A stretch of 64,000 nucleotides of DNA from Symbiodinium natans (GCA_905221605.1 CAJNDS010002179.1:670001-734000); one strand, 5' to 3'; numbered from the stretch's first letter, positions 1-11,800 are shown. The notes: generated by a model from the sequence alone, not told the origin. Numbers and translations: made by a program.

Positions 1-387
1 AGGGACCACCGTTAGCTGTTCAACCGAGTCGATGGCGCTGAACTTTAGGGTTCTGGAGGTGTTGGTAAAGCTGAGGCTGTTGAGCCCTCGCTTTCCCACC
101 CGACACAAAGGCCACATTGCAGGGAACATAGTCTGGTCAATCAAAGCGAAAGGGAGATCGGGAGATAAAGCCATCGCAGAAAAAGCGCTCCAAATGGTTG
201 GTCTTTTGAGCGCAATCTCCATGTGATGATGGTTTGCCCTCCTGGCACCTTCAGGTGCGGAGTGCTTTGGTCCGCACTTGTGCGGCTGTACAGGTAAACC
301 AACCCCTTGTTATAAGGGAGTCCCCCACGGTGTTGTACAAGCGGACAGCTTTCGGGGGGGGCACGAAAATCTGATGAGTACACGAGT
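1..387. other. 3' flank of the desaturase gene, no gene seen
   Basis: I find no convincing coding sequence. Positions about 109-127 match the end of a dispersed repeat that also occurs near 11990, 20180, 25858 and 56600 (core GGCCACATTGCAGGGA). The stretch lies downstream of the minus-strand desaturase stop codon. Confidence 0.4.
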
Positions 388-1962
388 CTACTTGCCCTGC
401 TTCATCATCAGGGAGCGCTTCCTCTGAGTTTTCTGCATCTGGGTCTCCTCATCGCCATTGGCCTTCCACAAGCCGCGGTGAAGAACCTCGGCTGCAGCAT
501 CATGCACCTTCTCCCAGCCATGGAAGCGTCCGCGCTGGCTCAGAGTGCCAACAGCGTTGGGGAACGCATGGTGAACGTCATGGAACAGCATCTCGTTCCA
601 GCGGTGCTTGCCACCCAGAACCATGGCCATGACGTTGTGCAGCACTGGCCAGGTACGGCCCGGATCCTGCGCGAGGAACTCGTTCCAGGGAAGGGAGTGC
701 GTGAAGTTGGTGATGAACATCCAGGCCGCCGAGAACCCAATGCGGGCAAAGAACGACACAGTGAACATGAAGCGCCAGCCCTCGCTCAAGGGGCGTCCCA
801 GAGGGTAGGTGCCGAGTAGCCACACGAAGGCCCACAGGGACAGGACAAAAGCATTGTGTTTGATGCGGCGAGGAACCCATTTGCTCCAGAACTCCTTATT
901 GCACTTGCCGCCTGCGCCCTCATCCGGGAAGTGCATCCACCACTCCAGGGCGAAGAGGGATCCGGTGTCGTTCAGGCCAAAGAAGTGGATCACAGGAATG
1001 AACGGCACGGTGAGCAGGTACTTGTACCAGTTGGAGCTCCATGGGCCTGCCCACTGCTGCAAGGCATAGTGGAACTCCTCAGGGTCCCAGCCGAACTCGC
1101 CCTGGATGAGCAAGTCCACAGTGGACGCGTGATGCCTGTTGTGCTCCAGCACGAACTCCTCCCACGGCAGGGAGAAAAAGTCCGCAAACCTATACTGAAC
1201 TTGGAACCCTGGCAAAAATTGCAATTATGGCTGTTTCTTAGGGGTTATAGTTCCCAACAATTAAACATATTCCCAATGATTCCTAAGAAACGGGTGGGTC
1301 AAGAAGCGCTGCCATTCGTACACGGGGAAGGTTGCACCGTGCATGACATCATGATCGATGTAGATCTGCTGGATGGCGATGTACGAAAACGGGATGCCGA
1401 AGCACAGCGTGCAAGTCCACCAAAAGTCTGGGAAGCAGGCCAAGGCCGCACAATAGGCGACTACCATCAACACTTGGCTGAAGAAGATTGCCGTGAGCAC
1501 GTTCCACATGTATATCATTTGCTCAGGCGTAATCTTGGTGAAGAGGAACGCCAAGTTTTGCGGCATGGGGTCTGGCTTGTTCGGGGTCGGGAAAAGCCGA
1601 TTGGTCTTCAGACTCCTGTTCTCGTTGTTTTTCTGAACCGAAAGCATCTTGTCGCTGCTTTGCGCAACGCCTGCCGCATTCGGGTCTCCTTCACCAGGCA
1701 GTGCGTTTTTGAGAGCGGCGATCTCGTGATCATGCCTTGGTAGCCCCGTAACCATATAATAATGAGCGCACCCTTTTTGGTTGGCTAATTTACAAGGGAA
1801 CCTTGAACCAAAAAACAGGGAAAAGGGCACCACTGGGCTACCAAGATGCTCATACTTGCGCTTGAGCTCCTCGAGGTACTCATCCGCGCCATAGAAGATC
1901 GAGGCCTTGCTGTGGGCCTGGGCCTTGCCCTCCTTGGCCAAGAGCGGCGCGCGGGTCGCCAT
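388..1962 (-). CDS. Membrane fatty-acid desaturase-like protein, three exons
   Basis: Join of complement 1850-1962, 1292-1735 and 388-1189: 1359 bases, 452 residues, no internal stop. It carries the three histidine boxes of the membrane di-iron desaturase family: HDVMH near residue 163, HNRHH near 202 and HDVHH near 390. Hydrophobic segments lie before box I and between boxes II and III (for example YLLTVPFIPVIHFFGL). The N-terminus is a charged helix (EYLEELKRKYEHDHEIAALK), and the C-terminus is a basic tail. Desaturases of this type introduce double bonds into acyl or sphingoid chains in ER or plastid membranes; the substrate cannot be told from sequence. I chose the ATG at 1962 because everything upstream is SL-derived leader. 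Both introns are short inverted-repeat insertions, and their removal restores frame exactly. A related hydroxylase is possible. Confidence 0.8.
1190..1291 (-). mobile_element. Introner-type intron 2 of the desaturase (CTTAGGAAT family)
   Basis: A 102-bp GT-AG intron. On the minus strand it reads GTTT, then CTTAGGAATC to TTCAGTATAG, then GTTT again as the first exon bases, so GTTT is a 4-bp target duplication. Removing it joins CACCC to GTTTGCG and gives continuous His-Pro-Phe-Ala-Asp. An element with the same two ends forms the PPR intron at 52128-52218, where the duplication is GAAG and the donor becomes GA. Confidence 0.8.
1736..1849 (-). mobile_element. Introner-type intron 1 of the desaturase (family A, CTTGGTAGCC ends)
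   Basis: A 114-bp GC-AG intron. The element runs CTTGGTAGCCCAGTGG to GGCTACCAAG with terminal inverted repeats, flanked by GCAT on both sides (ATGC at 1732-1735 and 1846-1849 on the plus strand). Removal of one duplication plus the element gives TAT GAG CAT GAT CAC. The length is a multiple of three and the element has no stop in the gene frame, so a retained copy would add 38 residues. Relatives: 34119-34229, 49534-49646 and 51559-51683. Confidence 0.85.
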
Positions 1963-1995
1963 AGATGGCAATGGCGGTCGAAAATTGAAGTTGTG

Positions 1996-2046
1996 CTTGG
2001 ACCACAAATCTTGTGCCAAAAAGGCTTGAGCCAAAAATGTGGCGGT
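1996..2046 (-). other. Three tandem degenerate spliced-leader relicts before the desaturase
   Basis: On the minus strand, three successive blocks resemble the dinoflagellate SL (CCGTAGCCATTTTGGCTCAAG). They are 2025-2046 (ends ATTTTTGGCTCAAG), 2010-2024 (CCTTTTTGGCACAAG) and 1996-2009 (ATTTGTGGTCCAAG). Each ends in AAG, and divergence increases toward the gene. In dinoflagellates such stacks are read as repeated rounds of SL trans-splicing, reverse transcription and reinsertion. The outermost copy is preceded directly by a CCCTAAACC telomeric unit. Confidence 0.75.
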
Positions 2047-2186
2047 TTAGGGTCTGTCTAGCTGATGCATTCGTGCTCTCGCTAGAGACAGACAAACCGG
2101 TTCTCACGCGTGCTCAGTGCTGAATCCGTGCGTGCTAGCGCTGATGGCAATCAAGGAAAAAATGTGGGTGTGGGCATCAAGACTTA

Positions 2187-2287
2187 CTTGGAGGTTCATG
2201 GGTAGTTCTAAGTCTAGGCAACTATACTTATAGCCCCTTTTAGGGTACTTATCAAACCCCAGTTCTAACTGCCCATGAACCTCCAAG
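2187..2287. mobile_element. MITE-like element, family B (CTTGGAGGTTCATGGG ends)
   Basis: The ends CTTGGAGGTTCATGGG and CCCATGAACCTCCAAG are inverted copies around about 70 bp of AT-richer sequence. TA lies on both sides, which would fit a TA target duplication. Similar copies are at 7301-7428, 19104-19207, 29840-29956, 30684-30821 and 40296-40401, with single ends at 8925 and 30079. Confidence 0.75.
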
Positions 2288-2289
2288 TA

Positions 2290-2610
2290 GCAAACCTCCC
2301 TACGCAAGGGTGGCCTGAGCAGCGGTGACGATCACCTGTATTGGTGGCGCTATGGCTCTCAAACGCCCATGTACTTTGCTTGCGTCCCCAAACCGGCTGT
2401 CTGTTACCCAAAACCCTCAACCCAACAAAAGGCGTTGCGCAGTGACCCTAAACCCTAAACCCTAAGCCTCAGGGAAGAACAACTGCGAGAATCAGAGTCA
2501 GACGATCCCTGACATGTCTTGCTTGCGATCTTCCTAGCACATTTACAGGGCAGCCTTGAGCCATAAGACTGCACGTGGGATGTAAATGTACAAACACAGC
2601 GCACACACGC
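2290..2610. other. Intergenic stretch, no gene seen
   Basis: Holds a short CCCTAAACCCTAA unit near 2444-2463 and otherwise no feature I can support. Confidence 0.4.
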
Positions 2611-2691
2611 ATACATACATACATACATACATACATACATACATACATACATACATACATACATACATACATACATACATACATACATACA

Positions 2692-2727
<36 letters not shown>

Positions 2728-2739
2728 TATAGATATACC

Positions 2740-2771
<32 letters not shown>
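2611..2771. repeat. ACAT tetranucleotide microsatellite followed by an AT tract
   Basis: About 27 ACAT units (2611-2720) run into alternating AT. The long Tyr-Val-Cys-Met frames across it are translations of the repeat, not genes. Confidence 0.95.
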
Positions 2772-2772
<1 letters not shown>

Positions 2773-4960
2773 CGTGTCGCCGTGTCGCCGGTCCCTCCAA
2801 ACCCTCCCCCACCCCCCAAAGCCTTCAGGCAAACCTTTTGAGTGCAGCATATGTAACGTATGTGATGTATGTAATGTGTGACGTTTAGGAATGTCTGCAA
2901 TGTATAAGATGTATGCAACACGCATCACGTTATGCAGAATATAATGTCATATCATGTGCTGTACTGTACTATGATGTCGCGTTATGCATGAAATCTCTGG
3001 ACTTCAAGATGTGGAAGCACTGAGGCTTGAACCACAACAGGTCGTGCTCGCCCGATGAAGACAAATCGCCCAAAGCCCATCCCAAGTACAAGATGGAGCC
3101 CTCAACCGCTCCGGGAACCTCTGTGAGACACCCTGGGTTCTACGAGTAGGCGCGGCCCTGGAAAACGAAAAGTATCCCCAAACCTACTAGCACTGTTTGT
3201 ATACACTTCTATATACTTCTACAAACCCATACAAACTGTTATGCATCATAGAATAGCTTAGGGTTTGGGGTTTAGGGTTTAGAGATTGCAGATTCTACCC
3301 CCCTAGGTCAGCCCAGGTCAGCCCCGTGAGCTGCACATCCCGGAGCAGGGCGCACCGGAAGGAGACCGCCTTCAAAAAGCTGTGCCAGCATGGGCTATTA
3401 GGCCTTAGAATCCCCCTTACCACTATAAAGGGCCGTTTTCGGGTTATAGGGGTATAATCGCCCATGCAGGTAGTTTCTAGTAATTTCTCTTGGGGTTCTT
3501 ATGGACCCTGAAGGGGTTTATGGTTTGTAGACCTGAATGTGAATTTGTAGTCCTATAGGGTATATGACCTCAATTGGAGGGTTCGTTGGGTTTCTAGGGT
3601 GGTTCCGCGAAGCCAAGGGACCTTGCAACCGCCACAAACATGCCGTTCGGGCAGGTGTGTCTGCGGGCGTTTCAGAGTGGATTTCCAGCGACTTCGGTTT
3701 CGAGGACTTGGTTCTTGCTGCGCCGAGAAATGCTGTCAGAAACTGGAAACCTCGAACGAGGATTTGGATGGTGGCCCCGTGCCGTTGCATCCAGAGGGTC
3801 CCCATTCCGTGTTTGCGAACTGCAGTTCGCCAGCCAGTCACATGCACAGTGGTGCAGATGTCCTGTAACCGTCTCGGAAGAACCCAAGGCCAAGCAAATA
3901 TTGTTTTGCACTTAGCACTATTCGGAGCCTGTTATCATATTATTATGATGCTATTCTCTTAAGATATGTTGCCTTTTTGTATGATACTATTTTATTACGC
4001 ACTGCCTGCACCAAATCTTCGGGTTGCACGACCACTGAGGCCTAAACCTGAACGGGTACCCTATGGAGGTTCTGAAAATAAGGGACTCCTGCTATTTCTC
4101 TGTCTCTCTCTCTCTCTCTCTCTCTATTTTAGGGGTCCCATATTTTCGTAAACCCTCATTTGGGGGTCCGAGAAGAATGAAAAGGTCATGGGTTATATAG
4201 GGACATATGAAGTTACCGGGTTTATACTTGGTAGTTCTCTCAATTAGGGTTCCTTTTGGGGGTCACTAGTTTAAGGGGTGCCGTACTACATAGGGATGCA
4301 AGAAAGGACACTAATGTTGAAAACTGCCCATATAGATGTTCCAAGATTCTCCAAATCCCCGGCGTAGCCTCGTCCGCAAGCAGCTGCTCCCTCAGCACCA
4401 AGTTTTGGGGACTAGGGATTACTTAGACCCGAGGCCCTAAACCCTAAACCCGTTTTTTTGAGCAACGGACTTTGAAGGCTGCCGGCAAACATGCAACGTC
4501 TTAGAAGTCACATCACGCAAAACATGACGCAAACTGTTCTATGCACCCACATCACCATGAGGAAGCACACGTGAATTGAGGAAAGAAATCTGCAAGGCCG
4601 TGACCCTAAACCCTAAACCCTAAACCGCTTTAGGGCGTAAAATGGCATCCCCTGACCTACCATTTTTTGCGCGGCGCCTGACGCGCAAAACAAAAAAAAA
4701 AACGAAGCCACAGCCGGACCCCCAATGGTCATCATGATCGGTTACGTAGGGGTTTCAAGGTTTAGGGTTTAGGTTTTTTTCTCGCTCCCGCATAGCTGGC
4801 CGAACCACAAAGCAGGGCTTAATCGCTCACGCTCGGACACGCCAGGTGAGGTACTGTCCCGTGGTCTTGCTGTCGAGCCCCAAAGCAGTAGGGTTTAGCG
4901 TTTACTCAGATGCAAACCTGCACTGCGACGGGAAACAGCGACTGCGAAAAGACCACGGGA
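2772..4960. other. Repeat-rich stretch, no assignable gene
   Basis: Contains scattered TTTAGGG/CCCTAAA units, a CTCT run near 4101-4124, and remnants of inverted-repeat elements (about 3490-3600 and 4060-4160). Open frames at 3518-3962 exist on both strands but show no recognisable domain or exon structure. Confidence 0.4.
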
Positions 4961-5216
4961 CGGTATGAACGAGTATGACCGGGTATGCCCGGGTCTGACC
5001 GGGCATGCCTGGGTATGACCAAGTATGACCGGGTATGACCGGGTACGCGCAGGTCTGACCGGGTATGCCCGTGTATGCCCGGGTATGACCGAGTATGACC
5101 AGGCATGACCGGATGTGACCGCGTATGCCCGGGTATGTATGACTGGTTATGACCGAGTATGACCGCGTATGACCGAGTGTGACCGGGTACTCGGGCGTAC
5201 TCGGGCGTACTCGGGC
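4961..5216. repeat. Minisatellite with a 10-bp unit (GGGTATGACC type)
   Basis: Roughly 25 imperfect copies of a 10-base unit such as GGGTATGACC, with related variants and a final run of TACTCGGGCG. Because 10 is not a multiple of 3, all frames read a 10-residue pattern, which explains the overlapping long minus-strand frames here. The flanks share ATGCAAACCTG (about 4910 and 5240). Confidence 0.85.
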
Positions 5217-5385
5217 TGCAGTCGCGGAATGTGGCCGCAATGCAAACCTGAATCCACAAACAAGTAGCTGCGGAGGTTGTGCAACAACAGCGTCCCTCCC
5301 GTGGCCCTGCTTACAAGGGATCCTATTCCTTAGAAAGGGGGCCCTAGTGGGCCCTGCTTCGGAACAACCCCCAATCAGAGTTTAA

Positions 5386-5476
5386 CTATACTCCCCTTAG
5401 AACCTTAACAAAAAATATGTTTAATATCCTCTTGGGTTTTATATAAGCAAAAGTAAAATTCCCAAGGGGGATATAG
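5386..5476. mobile_element. Inverted-repeat element, family I (CTATACTCCCC ends)
   Basis: Ends are CTATACTCCCCTTAG and CCCAAGGGGGATATAG. Two more copies lie at 28379-28488 and 41378-41476, and they share the interior TCCTCTTGGGTTTTAT. It has the same CT-to-AG end rule as the introner families. Confidence 0.7.
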
Positions 5477-5635
5477 GTAAAGCAGGGTGAGGATTCGTCA
5501 AACATAAGGCCCCCGCATGTCCTGCCTCGACATGTCCTCTTTCATCGGCGAGTTCACGCACGTCCTCCCCCAAGCACAGGCTCGCATAGCTTCTATAAGG
5601 CATAGCGTAAAAACAGCAGCAGAGGAGTAGAAATT

Positions 5636-5717
5636 AGAATACGGCTTTGGGGGTTATTATAGTATAGTTATAAAAGGACCCTAAGGGTATATGATTAGTC
5701 ATTATTCCAACTCCTCA
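5636..5717. mobile_element. Short dispersed element, family L
   Basis: Shares the order TAGAAT, GGGTTTTGGGGG-like, AAGGGACC-like, ATGATTAGT and TTATTCCGACCCCTC-like with 12255-12329, 53973-54053 and 59343-59436. The last copy lies next to an exon of the second RluA-type gene. Confidence 0.55.
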
Positions 5718-5727
5718 ACTACTGTTT

Positions 5728-5817
5728 GCTTCAGAACCCCAAAAAATGAAAATGATAATCCCTAAAAATTACCCTTATGAGGAAGAATACTTTTTAAGTT
5801 TTTGGGTGTTCTTAAGC
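5728..5817. mobile_element. Inverted-repeat element, family H (GCTTAAGAACACCC ends)
   Basis: The ends, approximately GCTTCAGAACCCC and GGGTGTTCTTAAGC, are inverted. Related copies lie near 22747-22850 and 37049-37165. Confidence 0.55.
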
Positions 5818-6058
5818 AATTCGAAGTAAAGTAGATTCAAAGGCATCCGGCCTCGTTCCGCCGGATGCGTCCACGAGCACGGTGCTGAAGGTTGACGACC
5901 TGGCTGGGTTTAGGGTTTGGGGAAGTTTAGGGTTTAGGGTTTATAGGGGTTAGGGGTTCAGGGGTTAGGGTTCTAGGTAGCGGCCATGTGGGCACCCTGA
6001 GAGATTTTGTCCCACCAAAGGCTGAGAATCCACAACTGCCACACGAAGAGAAGACCCA

Positions 6059-6266
6059 GAGAGCCCAGTTTTTCCAAGGCCCTTTAATTAAGGAAGATGC
6101 CTTAAGCTAAAGAATCATAATAATAATAATAAAAGCAATAGTAATAGTAATAATCATAATCATAATCATAATAATAATAATAATAATAACAATAACAATA
6201 GTATAAGGGATCCTGCATATGGGTTGCGGTACGTACGGTATTTGAAGGGTATTGGGCTCTTCGGGG
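6059..6266. mobile_element. Inverted-repeat element, family F, expanded by an ATA-rich tract
   Basis: The ends GAGAGCCCA and TGGGCTCTTCGGGG pair as inverted repeats. Compact copies of about 105-115 bp lie at 22532-22635 and 42273-42387. This copy carries an internal AAT/ATC-type microsatellite (about 6117-6200). Confidence 0.6.
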
Positions 6267-6318
6267 ATCAACGCGAGCCCTCCATGGCGCGGCACGAACC
6301 CTAGAAGCCCTTGAAGGG

Positions 6319-6446
6319 CCCCAAACCCTAAACCCTAAACCCTAAACCCTAAACCCTAAACCCCAAACCCTAAACCCCAAACCCGAAACCCTAGACCCTA
6401 AACCCTAAACTTTACCCTAAACCCTAAACCCCCCCCCCCCCCCCAA
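6319..6446. repeat. Interstitial telomeric repeat ending in a C tract
   Basis: About 15 CCCTAAA units, several mutated to CCCCAAA or CCCGAAA, ending in a run of 15 C. Confidence 0.9.
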
Positions 6447-8744
6447 GGCCCGTGCTGGCCCTTCGCCCGCAGGGCGAAGCTCGTGTCGACGCCCTGGTCC
6501 TCTAGGCCTGGGGCTGATCCAGGGGTCGTGGCCCCCCTCCTCTCGTTAGGGTTTAGGGTTTAGGGCGGGTGGCTGTGATTGCGTTGCACACCCCCTTCAT
6601 AGAATCACGCACTGAGCTTTAGGGGATGTCAGGTGTATGGAAGATTGATTCGAGAAACAAGAAGCTGCGAGGCCCCCGGCTTGAGCCCGACACCCCAAAC
6701 CCCGAACCCGCTAAGGAATTCCCCTGTTAAAATTAGGGTTTAGGGTTCAGGTTGACATTCTGTGGCCTACATATATGTAAGGCTATACACTGGATTATAG
6801 GACCGGTCGATCGTCAGAATGACTCTCCGTGCCATCCGCGAGCCTGGAGTCGGGACACTACGCCTCCTCTTAATTGGGGTGTCTCTAAAATTAGGTACCT
6901 GCTGGGGCATCATGAAGGAATCCTGCTATTTGGGGGTCTACATTAAGGGCCCCCAGTCGATGCTAGCGGTCCCTTATTTTCGCAAATTTACCCCCCCCAA
7001 TTATGCTCGAAGTCTGAAGGGTTTAGGGTGTTAGACTTTAGGGTTGAAATACGACACCTCGGTGTGGCTAGAGAGTGGGGAAGGGGCATCCGCTGAAGTC
7101 TCTCAGGAACCTTGCGCAGGCGTGATGAAGCTGTGGAAATTCGGAGCGCGCCAAAGCTCAAAAAGCAACGTTCGCAAACAGCACCGTCTGAGTCCATCAG
7201 GGGTCAAGGGAAGAAGCGGTCGTATGAGGCAAAGGACATGACAGTCGCCATACTTGTAAACCCTTTGAGGGGGCGCTATATGCGGAGTCTTGATAACCTA
7301 CTTGGAGGTTCATGGGTGGTTAAGCCTACATACAAGTACCCAACTATCCAACATCCGTGTACAGTGCAACCCTCTTTTGCATCCTCCACTACAATTATGT
7401 AAGCTAATTCTACCCACGTACCTCCAAGTTAGTTGCCGCGGAGTGGCCCTCCACGATGGAATTCCCCAGCGCATCATCTCCCACCTGCAGGTCGCCAGTG
7501 GGTTCTAAGACCTCTGAGTTTTTTTCTTTCAAGACCTTTGGCCTCAAAACCCTGAACCGCTGAACCCCATGAACCCTGAACCCCAGGCTCAGAACTTCCC
7601 TAAGAAGCCTGGCAAGCCCGAACATCGCCAGGCCTGGGTCATCAATCCGTCCACCCGTATCGTGGGCCCGAAGCCAAAATCCCCAAGAGGAGGCTAGCTT
7701 AGACCAAAAAGAAATTGGGGCTGTATATAGGGTGCCATATCAGGGATGTATATTTGAAGTCACTGAAGACAAGCCAAGGTCGGCTTAAGGTGAACCTGCC
7801 AGGAACTAAGAGCCCTTAAAACTTACCTCTGTACGAGGTTAAGGGTTTAGGGTTTCCTTTGGAGCAAAGCTGCCAGCCGCGCGTTTTGCTCGACTCTATT
7901 TGGACCCGGATGCTCTGATCAATCTCCCAAAAGGGGGTGGCCCGGAAACAGCCTCAACCCCAAGATGCCCCTCTTAAGACTGGAGTGCTCAAAATCCCAA
8001 CTCTAAACACATTGAACACATTGAAACACCAGAGTCCTAAACATCGTAAAGTCTCCCAGCACCAGTACATACTCAGCCAAGAATGCTGCCGTTTCCTAGG
8101 TGGCCCAGAACCAGAAGACGACATCCCTTTGTCTCGCAATAAACAAGACAGTAGGGCAGCCCTAGTCCTCAACCTTGAACCCTAAACACTAAACCCTAAA
8201 CCCTATAGTGTTCCCTCAACCTTGAACCCTTCTCCCCCTGCCTTTGACAGGAGGCGAGGCCGGCTGCCAAGCTTCGCCAGGGCCGCGGCGGTGTTCGCCG
8301 CGTTGCCCCCGCCACGCCAGGCGGTCTGGAGGGCGCGCACCTCTTGGGGGCCCAAGGGCTTCGACTCTCACACTAGCGCACGCGCGGGCAAGGGGTTGAG
8401 GGTTTAGGGGCCGGCCCAAAAGGTGGAGTTGGGGGAAGTTGGAGGGCTTAGGCTTAAGATGGGGACTAGTGGGGACGATTTGCAATCTTGCCGCATTGGG
8501 TGGTGGCAGCAGCTTTTGTGCTCTGCTTGGGGACAAGCAGAACTCTCGTAGGATCCGAGGTCCACTCGCTTGGAAGGCCTGGCAAGGCCCATAACAGGGC
8601 CAGGGATCTTTTTCTGTACCATCACAGCTCGGAGGGGCAGGCCAGAAGCAACCAAATGGAGATCCTCGCATCCAAAGCTAGCTAGTGGCGCGAGCTATGA
8701 CAAGCTCAGCAACAGAACATACAAGCTTATAGGGGGATTTCAAC
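6447..8744. other. Repeat-rich stretch with a family B element and unassigned frames
   Basis: A family B element lies at 7301-7428 and a family E remnant near 6885-7003. The minus-strand frame at 7410-7625 has one plausible coding-like block (PTGDLQVGDDALGNSIVEG) that stops at the family B element; I cannot assign it. ITS units occur near 7855, 8180 and 8400. Confidence 0.35.
7301..7428. mobile_element. MITE-like element, family B
   Basis: CTTGGAGGTTCATGGGTGG at the left end and CCTCCAAG at the right, with a degenerate interior. Confidence 0.6.
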
Positions 8745-8862
8745 ATGGCATTGTGTAAAACAAGCCCTGACGGATTCTCTCGGTGCCGTCCAATGTCTAC
8801 AGCTTTTGCCGCCTTGGCATCCGCTTCGGGAAAGGAGTCCAGCTGCTGGGCAATGTCCTACC
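8745..8862 (-). CDS. Possible single exon, product unknown
   Basis: After a possible TAG acceptor (minus-strand TGGTAG then GACATTGCC), the frame reads DIAQQLDSFPEADAKAAKAV followed by DIGRHRENPSG. Its composition is that of a normal charged helix, not repeat translation. No domain is recognised and neighbouring exons were not found. It could also be a pseudogene fragment. Confidence 0.3.
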
Positions 8863-11800
8863 AGGACGCGTCTTTGTTGCCCAAACAGCGTGTCAACACT
8901 AAGGGGTTCTTAACGTGCCAAGTACTTGGAGGTTCATGGGTAGTTAGAAGTAGGGTCATAAGTAGACGCGTGGGCGCCCGCTCCGGACCATGGGTTTTGC
9001 TCGAAGCCTGCTCGCACATTGGACGACATTCGCGTGGTCACCTAGGTGCGTGCCTGCGCTCGCCGTCCTCAAAACTGTCATCACGTGTCTGCTCCTGGGC
9101 TCGCGAAACGCGAAACTGTTGTCGCTGTTGGACGGATGGGCACGCGAAACGCGAGACTGTCGTCCCTGGCATCTCGACTTGTCGCCGCAAGTGCGAACCT
9201 GGTGTCGTTGTTGGACTTCGGGGCTCTTGATGTTTTTTGGACTCGGCTCTTCCGTCTACGCTGGCATTCATGAATATTCAATGGACCTGTGGTGTGCAAA
9301 GTTGAGGGTGCCTAGGCTCGGTAAGGATTAAGTGGTCCCGGCTCTGTAGCGAAGCAGCATTCTATATTGGGGGGATGAGACGGCCGCGCTGTCCGAGGGT
9401 TTAGGGTGTAGTGTTTCGACTCTCACGCTGGGGCGTAGTGTTTAGGGTTTAGGGTTTAGGGTCTAGGGTCTCTCCACATCCCGGAAGCTCTCTGAACCTT
9501 GATGCCTCAGCCAACAGTGCTTCACCCTCTGCACTCTCAATGTCTCCCAGCCCTACAGCAATCCCAACCGCAAGAGTTTCTACAATTCGACACACAGAAT
9601 TCAGAACGAATCACACAGAGCAGTACCTTGAACCTTCTTTGTACTGAGCCAAAATCGCACAAGGCCCAAGGCCCCCCACCATGCATGCCAGGCCGCAAAG
9701 CACCTCGGCCCGGTGAGGCCCTTTTTTTAGAGGCAGCCGAGGCTTCGGCTGAAGGCTTCACTGAGTTTTATAGGATTTGCGAGGGTTTCGTAAGCTTTTT
9801 TGGGGAATTGTAGGTGGCATGTGCTCACCCAGGGCGTATCATAGGGTCTAGGGGCACGCAGGGTCGGCTGTTCCCTTAGTGCGGCTCGCTGGCAATGTCC
9901 CCTGAGGAGTGCTGGCCCACATCTCTACTGCGCGGAGGTTCTGGCACAAAACAGCCTCCCTATACCTACACCGAAGCACACCATACCTCTCGCGCAAGCC
10001 TTGCGCCATACGCGTTTGTTCCGAATGTTGACGCACCAATCTGTGGATGCCGCCAAACCGAACCGTCACCCAACACACAGCCCTAGGCCTTATGTAAGCC
10101 CTATAAGCCCCTATAGCCCTAGAAGCCATAATGGCCCTATAAGCCCTGCAAGGCCTATAGGCCCTATCAACCTTAAACCCCACACCCTCAGCTGCAAGAC
10201 CTGGAGCCGCAACTCGCAGGGCACAAGGGCACAGGCACGAACAAAAAGCGGCGGAATGGAGCTGTGGCTAGGCCCCATGCAACTTCACCAGCAGCTGCCG
10301 CTTCCTCTGGTAGTTTTAATTTTTAAAAGTCTCGTCAGGGCCGACTCACTTCAGGGTCTGGGGTAGCTGGGCAAAAGGAAGCAGTGGGCAACATGGCTAC
10401 AAGCCCCGGAAGCCTGCCAAGTAAACTGCAGGTAGGAATCACAACCCGTCAAAATCGAAACCTAATCCCTTCCCCCTATTAAAAAGCCCCCCCCCCCCCC
10501 CCCCCGCAGTATAAAAACCCCTCAAAACCCCTAATTAAAGGGTTTTGAGTATTAGGGGGGGGGGTGGGTTCTGATCGTTTGGCTCAGTCATAGATCAGGT
10601 TTCAAGCTTTAGGCCTAATAAGTTTCAGGCTTCCCCGCCCCCTAATTCTGTAGAGATATGGAAAGGGGCGACTGCCGGACCGGGTTTTGGGGCCAGAGGG
10701 TTTTTTTAATATTAGGGGTGTATTTATATTAGGGGGAAGGGATGCCGCCACAGCCAAGAACTTTCTCTATATTATGTTAAATTATGTGATATGAAAATTC
10801 AATACAGTATTATAACGTAAAATAAGGAATCGTGCTCGGACAGTTCCTTTCTGACCCGCACCTGGTGCGTACCCCAGGTGAGTGCCTCCGTGATGTACGT
10901 TGGGCACTCCTGCACAGCACATGCCCGGAGAGACGTGTTCCACACACATGTGCTGCACCCTATGCCACATGGCCACATGGCAAAGGGTCCCCAACACAGC
11001 TAGTAGCCCCTGAAGCATCGGGCCCTTCAATCAAATCTAGCGGATCACAACCTTGCAGGCTCTAAGCTGAGGTCATCCAAGGCAGGCCAGGCGCATCTTT
11101 TTCGGTCGGCATGATCGGATGGGAGATGTAGCAAATCCACATCGCCGAGAGCGCGGTGCGTGATGGCCAGCTCCCTTTGCTGCCAAGGGGAGCTCTCTTA
11201 CAGCACGTCTGAAAATGAACCCTGAATTCGGGTTATATACCCTATACTACTATAATTCCTATTAAGTTATATGAACCAAAAACCCTTTTAGGGTTCATTT
11301 AGCCCCCAAGGTAGCTGAATGCCAAGCCAGCCAAATCATCCGACCGTATCCTGTCTCACTCTTGTACAAGTACTCGTAGCGTGCGCAGGAACCTGAGATC
11401 CGGAGTCCTGGCAAAGCCCCTGCTCCAACATAGGAGAGGCCAGCTGCACCGCGAGCCCCCCTCGTCAAGAATACCAATTAACTATGGGGAGGGTTCTCTA
11501 AACTAGGGTCCCTCATGGGCTTCCTTTGTCATATGAAACCTTATATATATATATATATGTATGTGTTTTTACTTGTTTCTTTTTGTATTTATGATTAATG
11601 TGTGTAATTATATATATATATAAAGAGGGTACCGCAGAAGGTGCCTTTTTTAGACACCGTTCGGGGCTTGACGGGGGGGCTCCTGGAACATTTTTGTTTG
11701 AGACTACGGCGCTCCACGCGCCTGAGCTTGTGCCAAGTCGCCGGGTGTGTCGTTCAATGTCACATCTTGGGGGAGTTTTGAGGGATGCGCACACTCGTGG

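Noticed and set aside
856-1743. Plus-strand frame of 295 residues opposite the desaturase
   Set aside because: The minus strand carries all three histidine boxes and exact splice joins; the plus frame has no domain and crosses both introns.
2455-2928. Tyr-Val-Cys-Met and Tyr-Ile frames
   Set aside because: ACAT and AT microsatellite translation.
4961-5216. CRISPR-like regular repeats
   Set aside because: The unit is only 10 bp with no spacers, and the genome is eukaryotic.
4902-5259. Overlapping long minus-strand frames with Gly-His-Thr-Arg repeats
   Set aside because: They arise from the 10-bp minisatellite, which is open in every frame.
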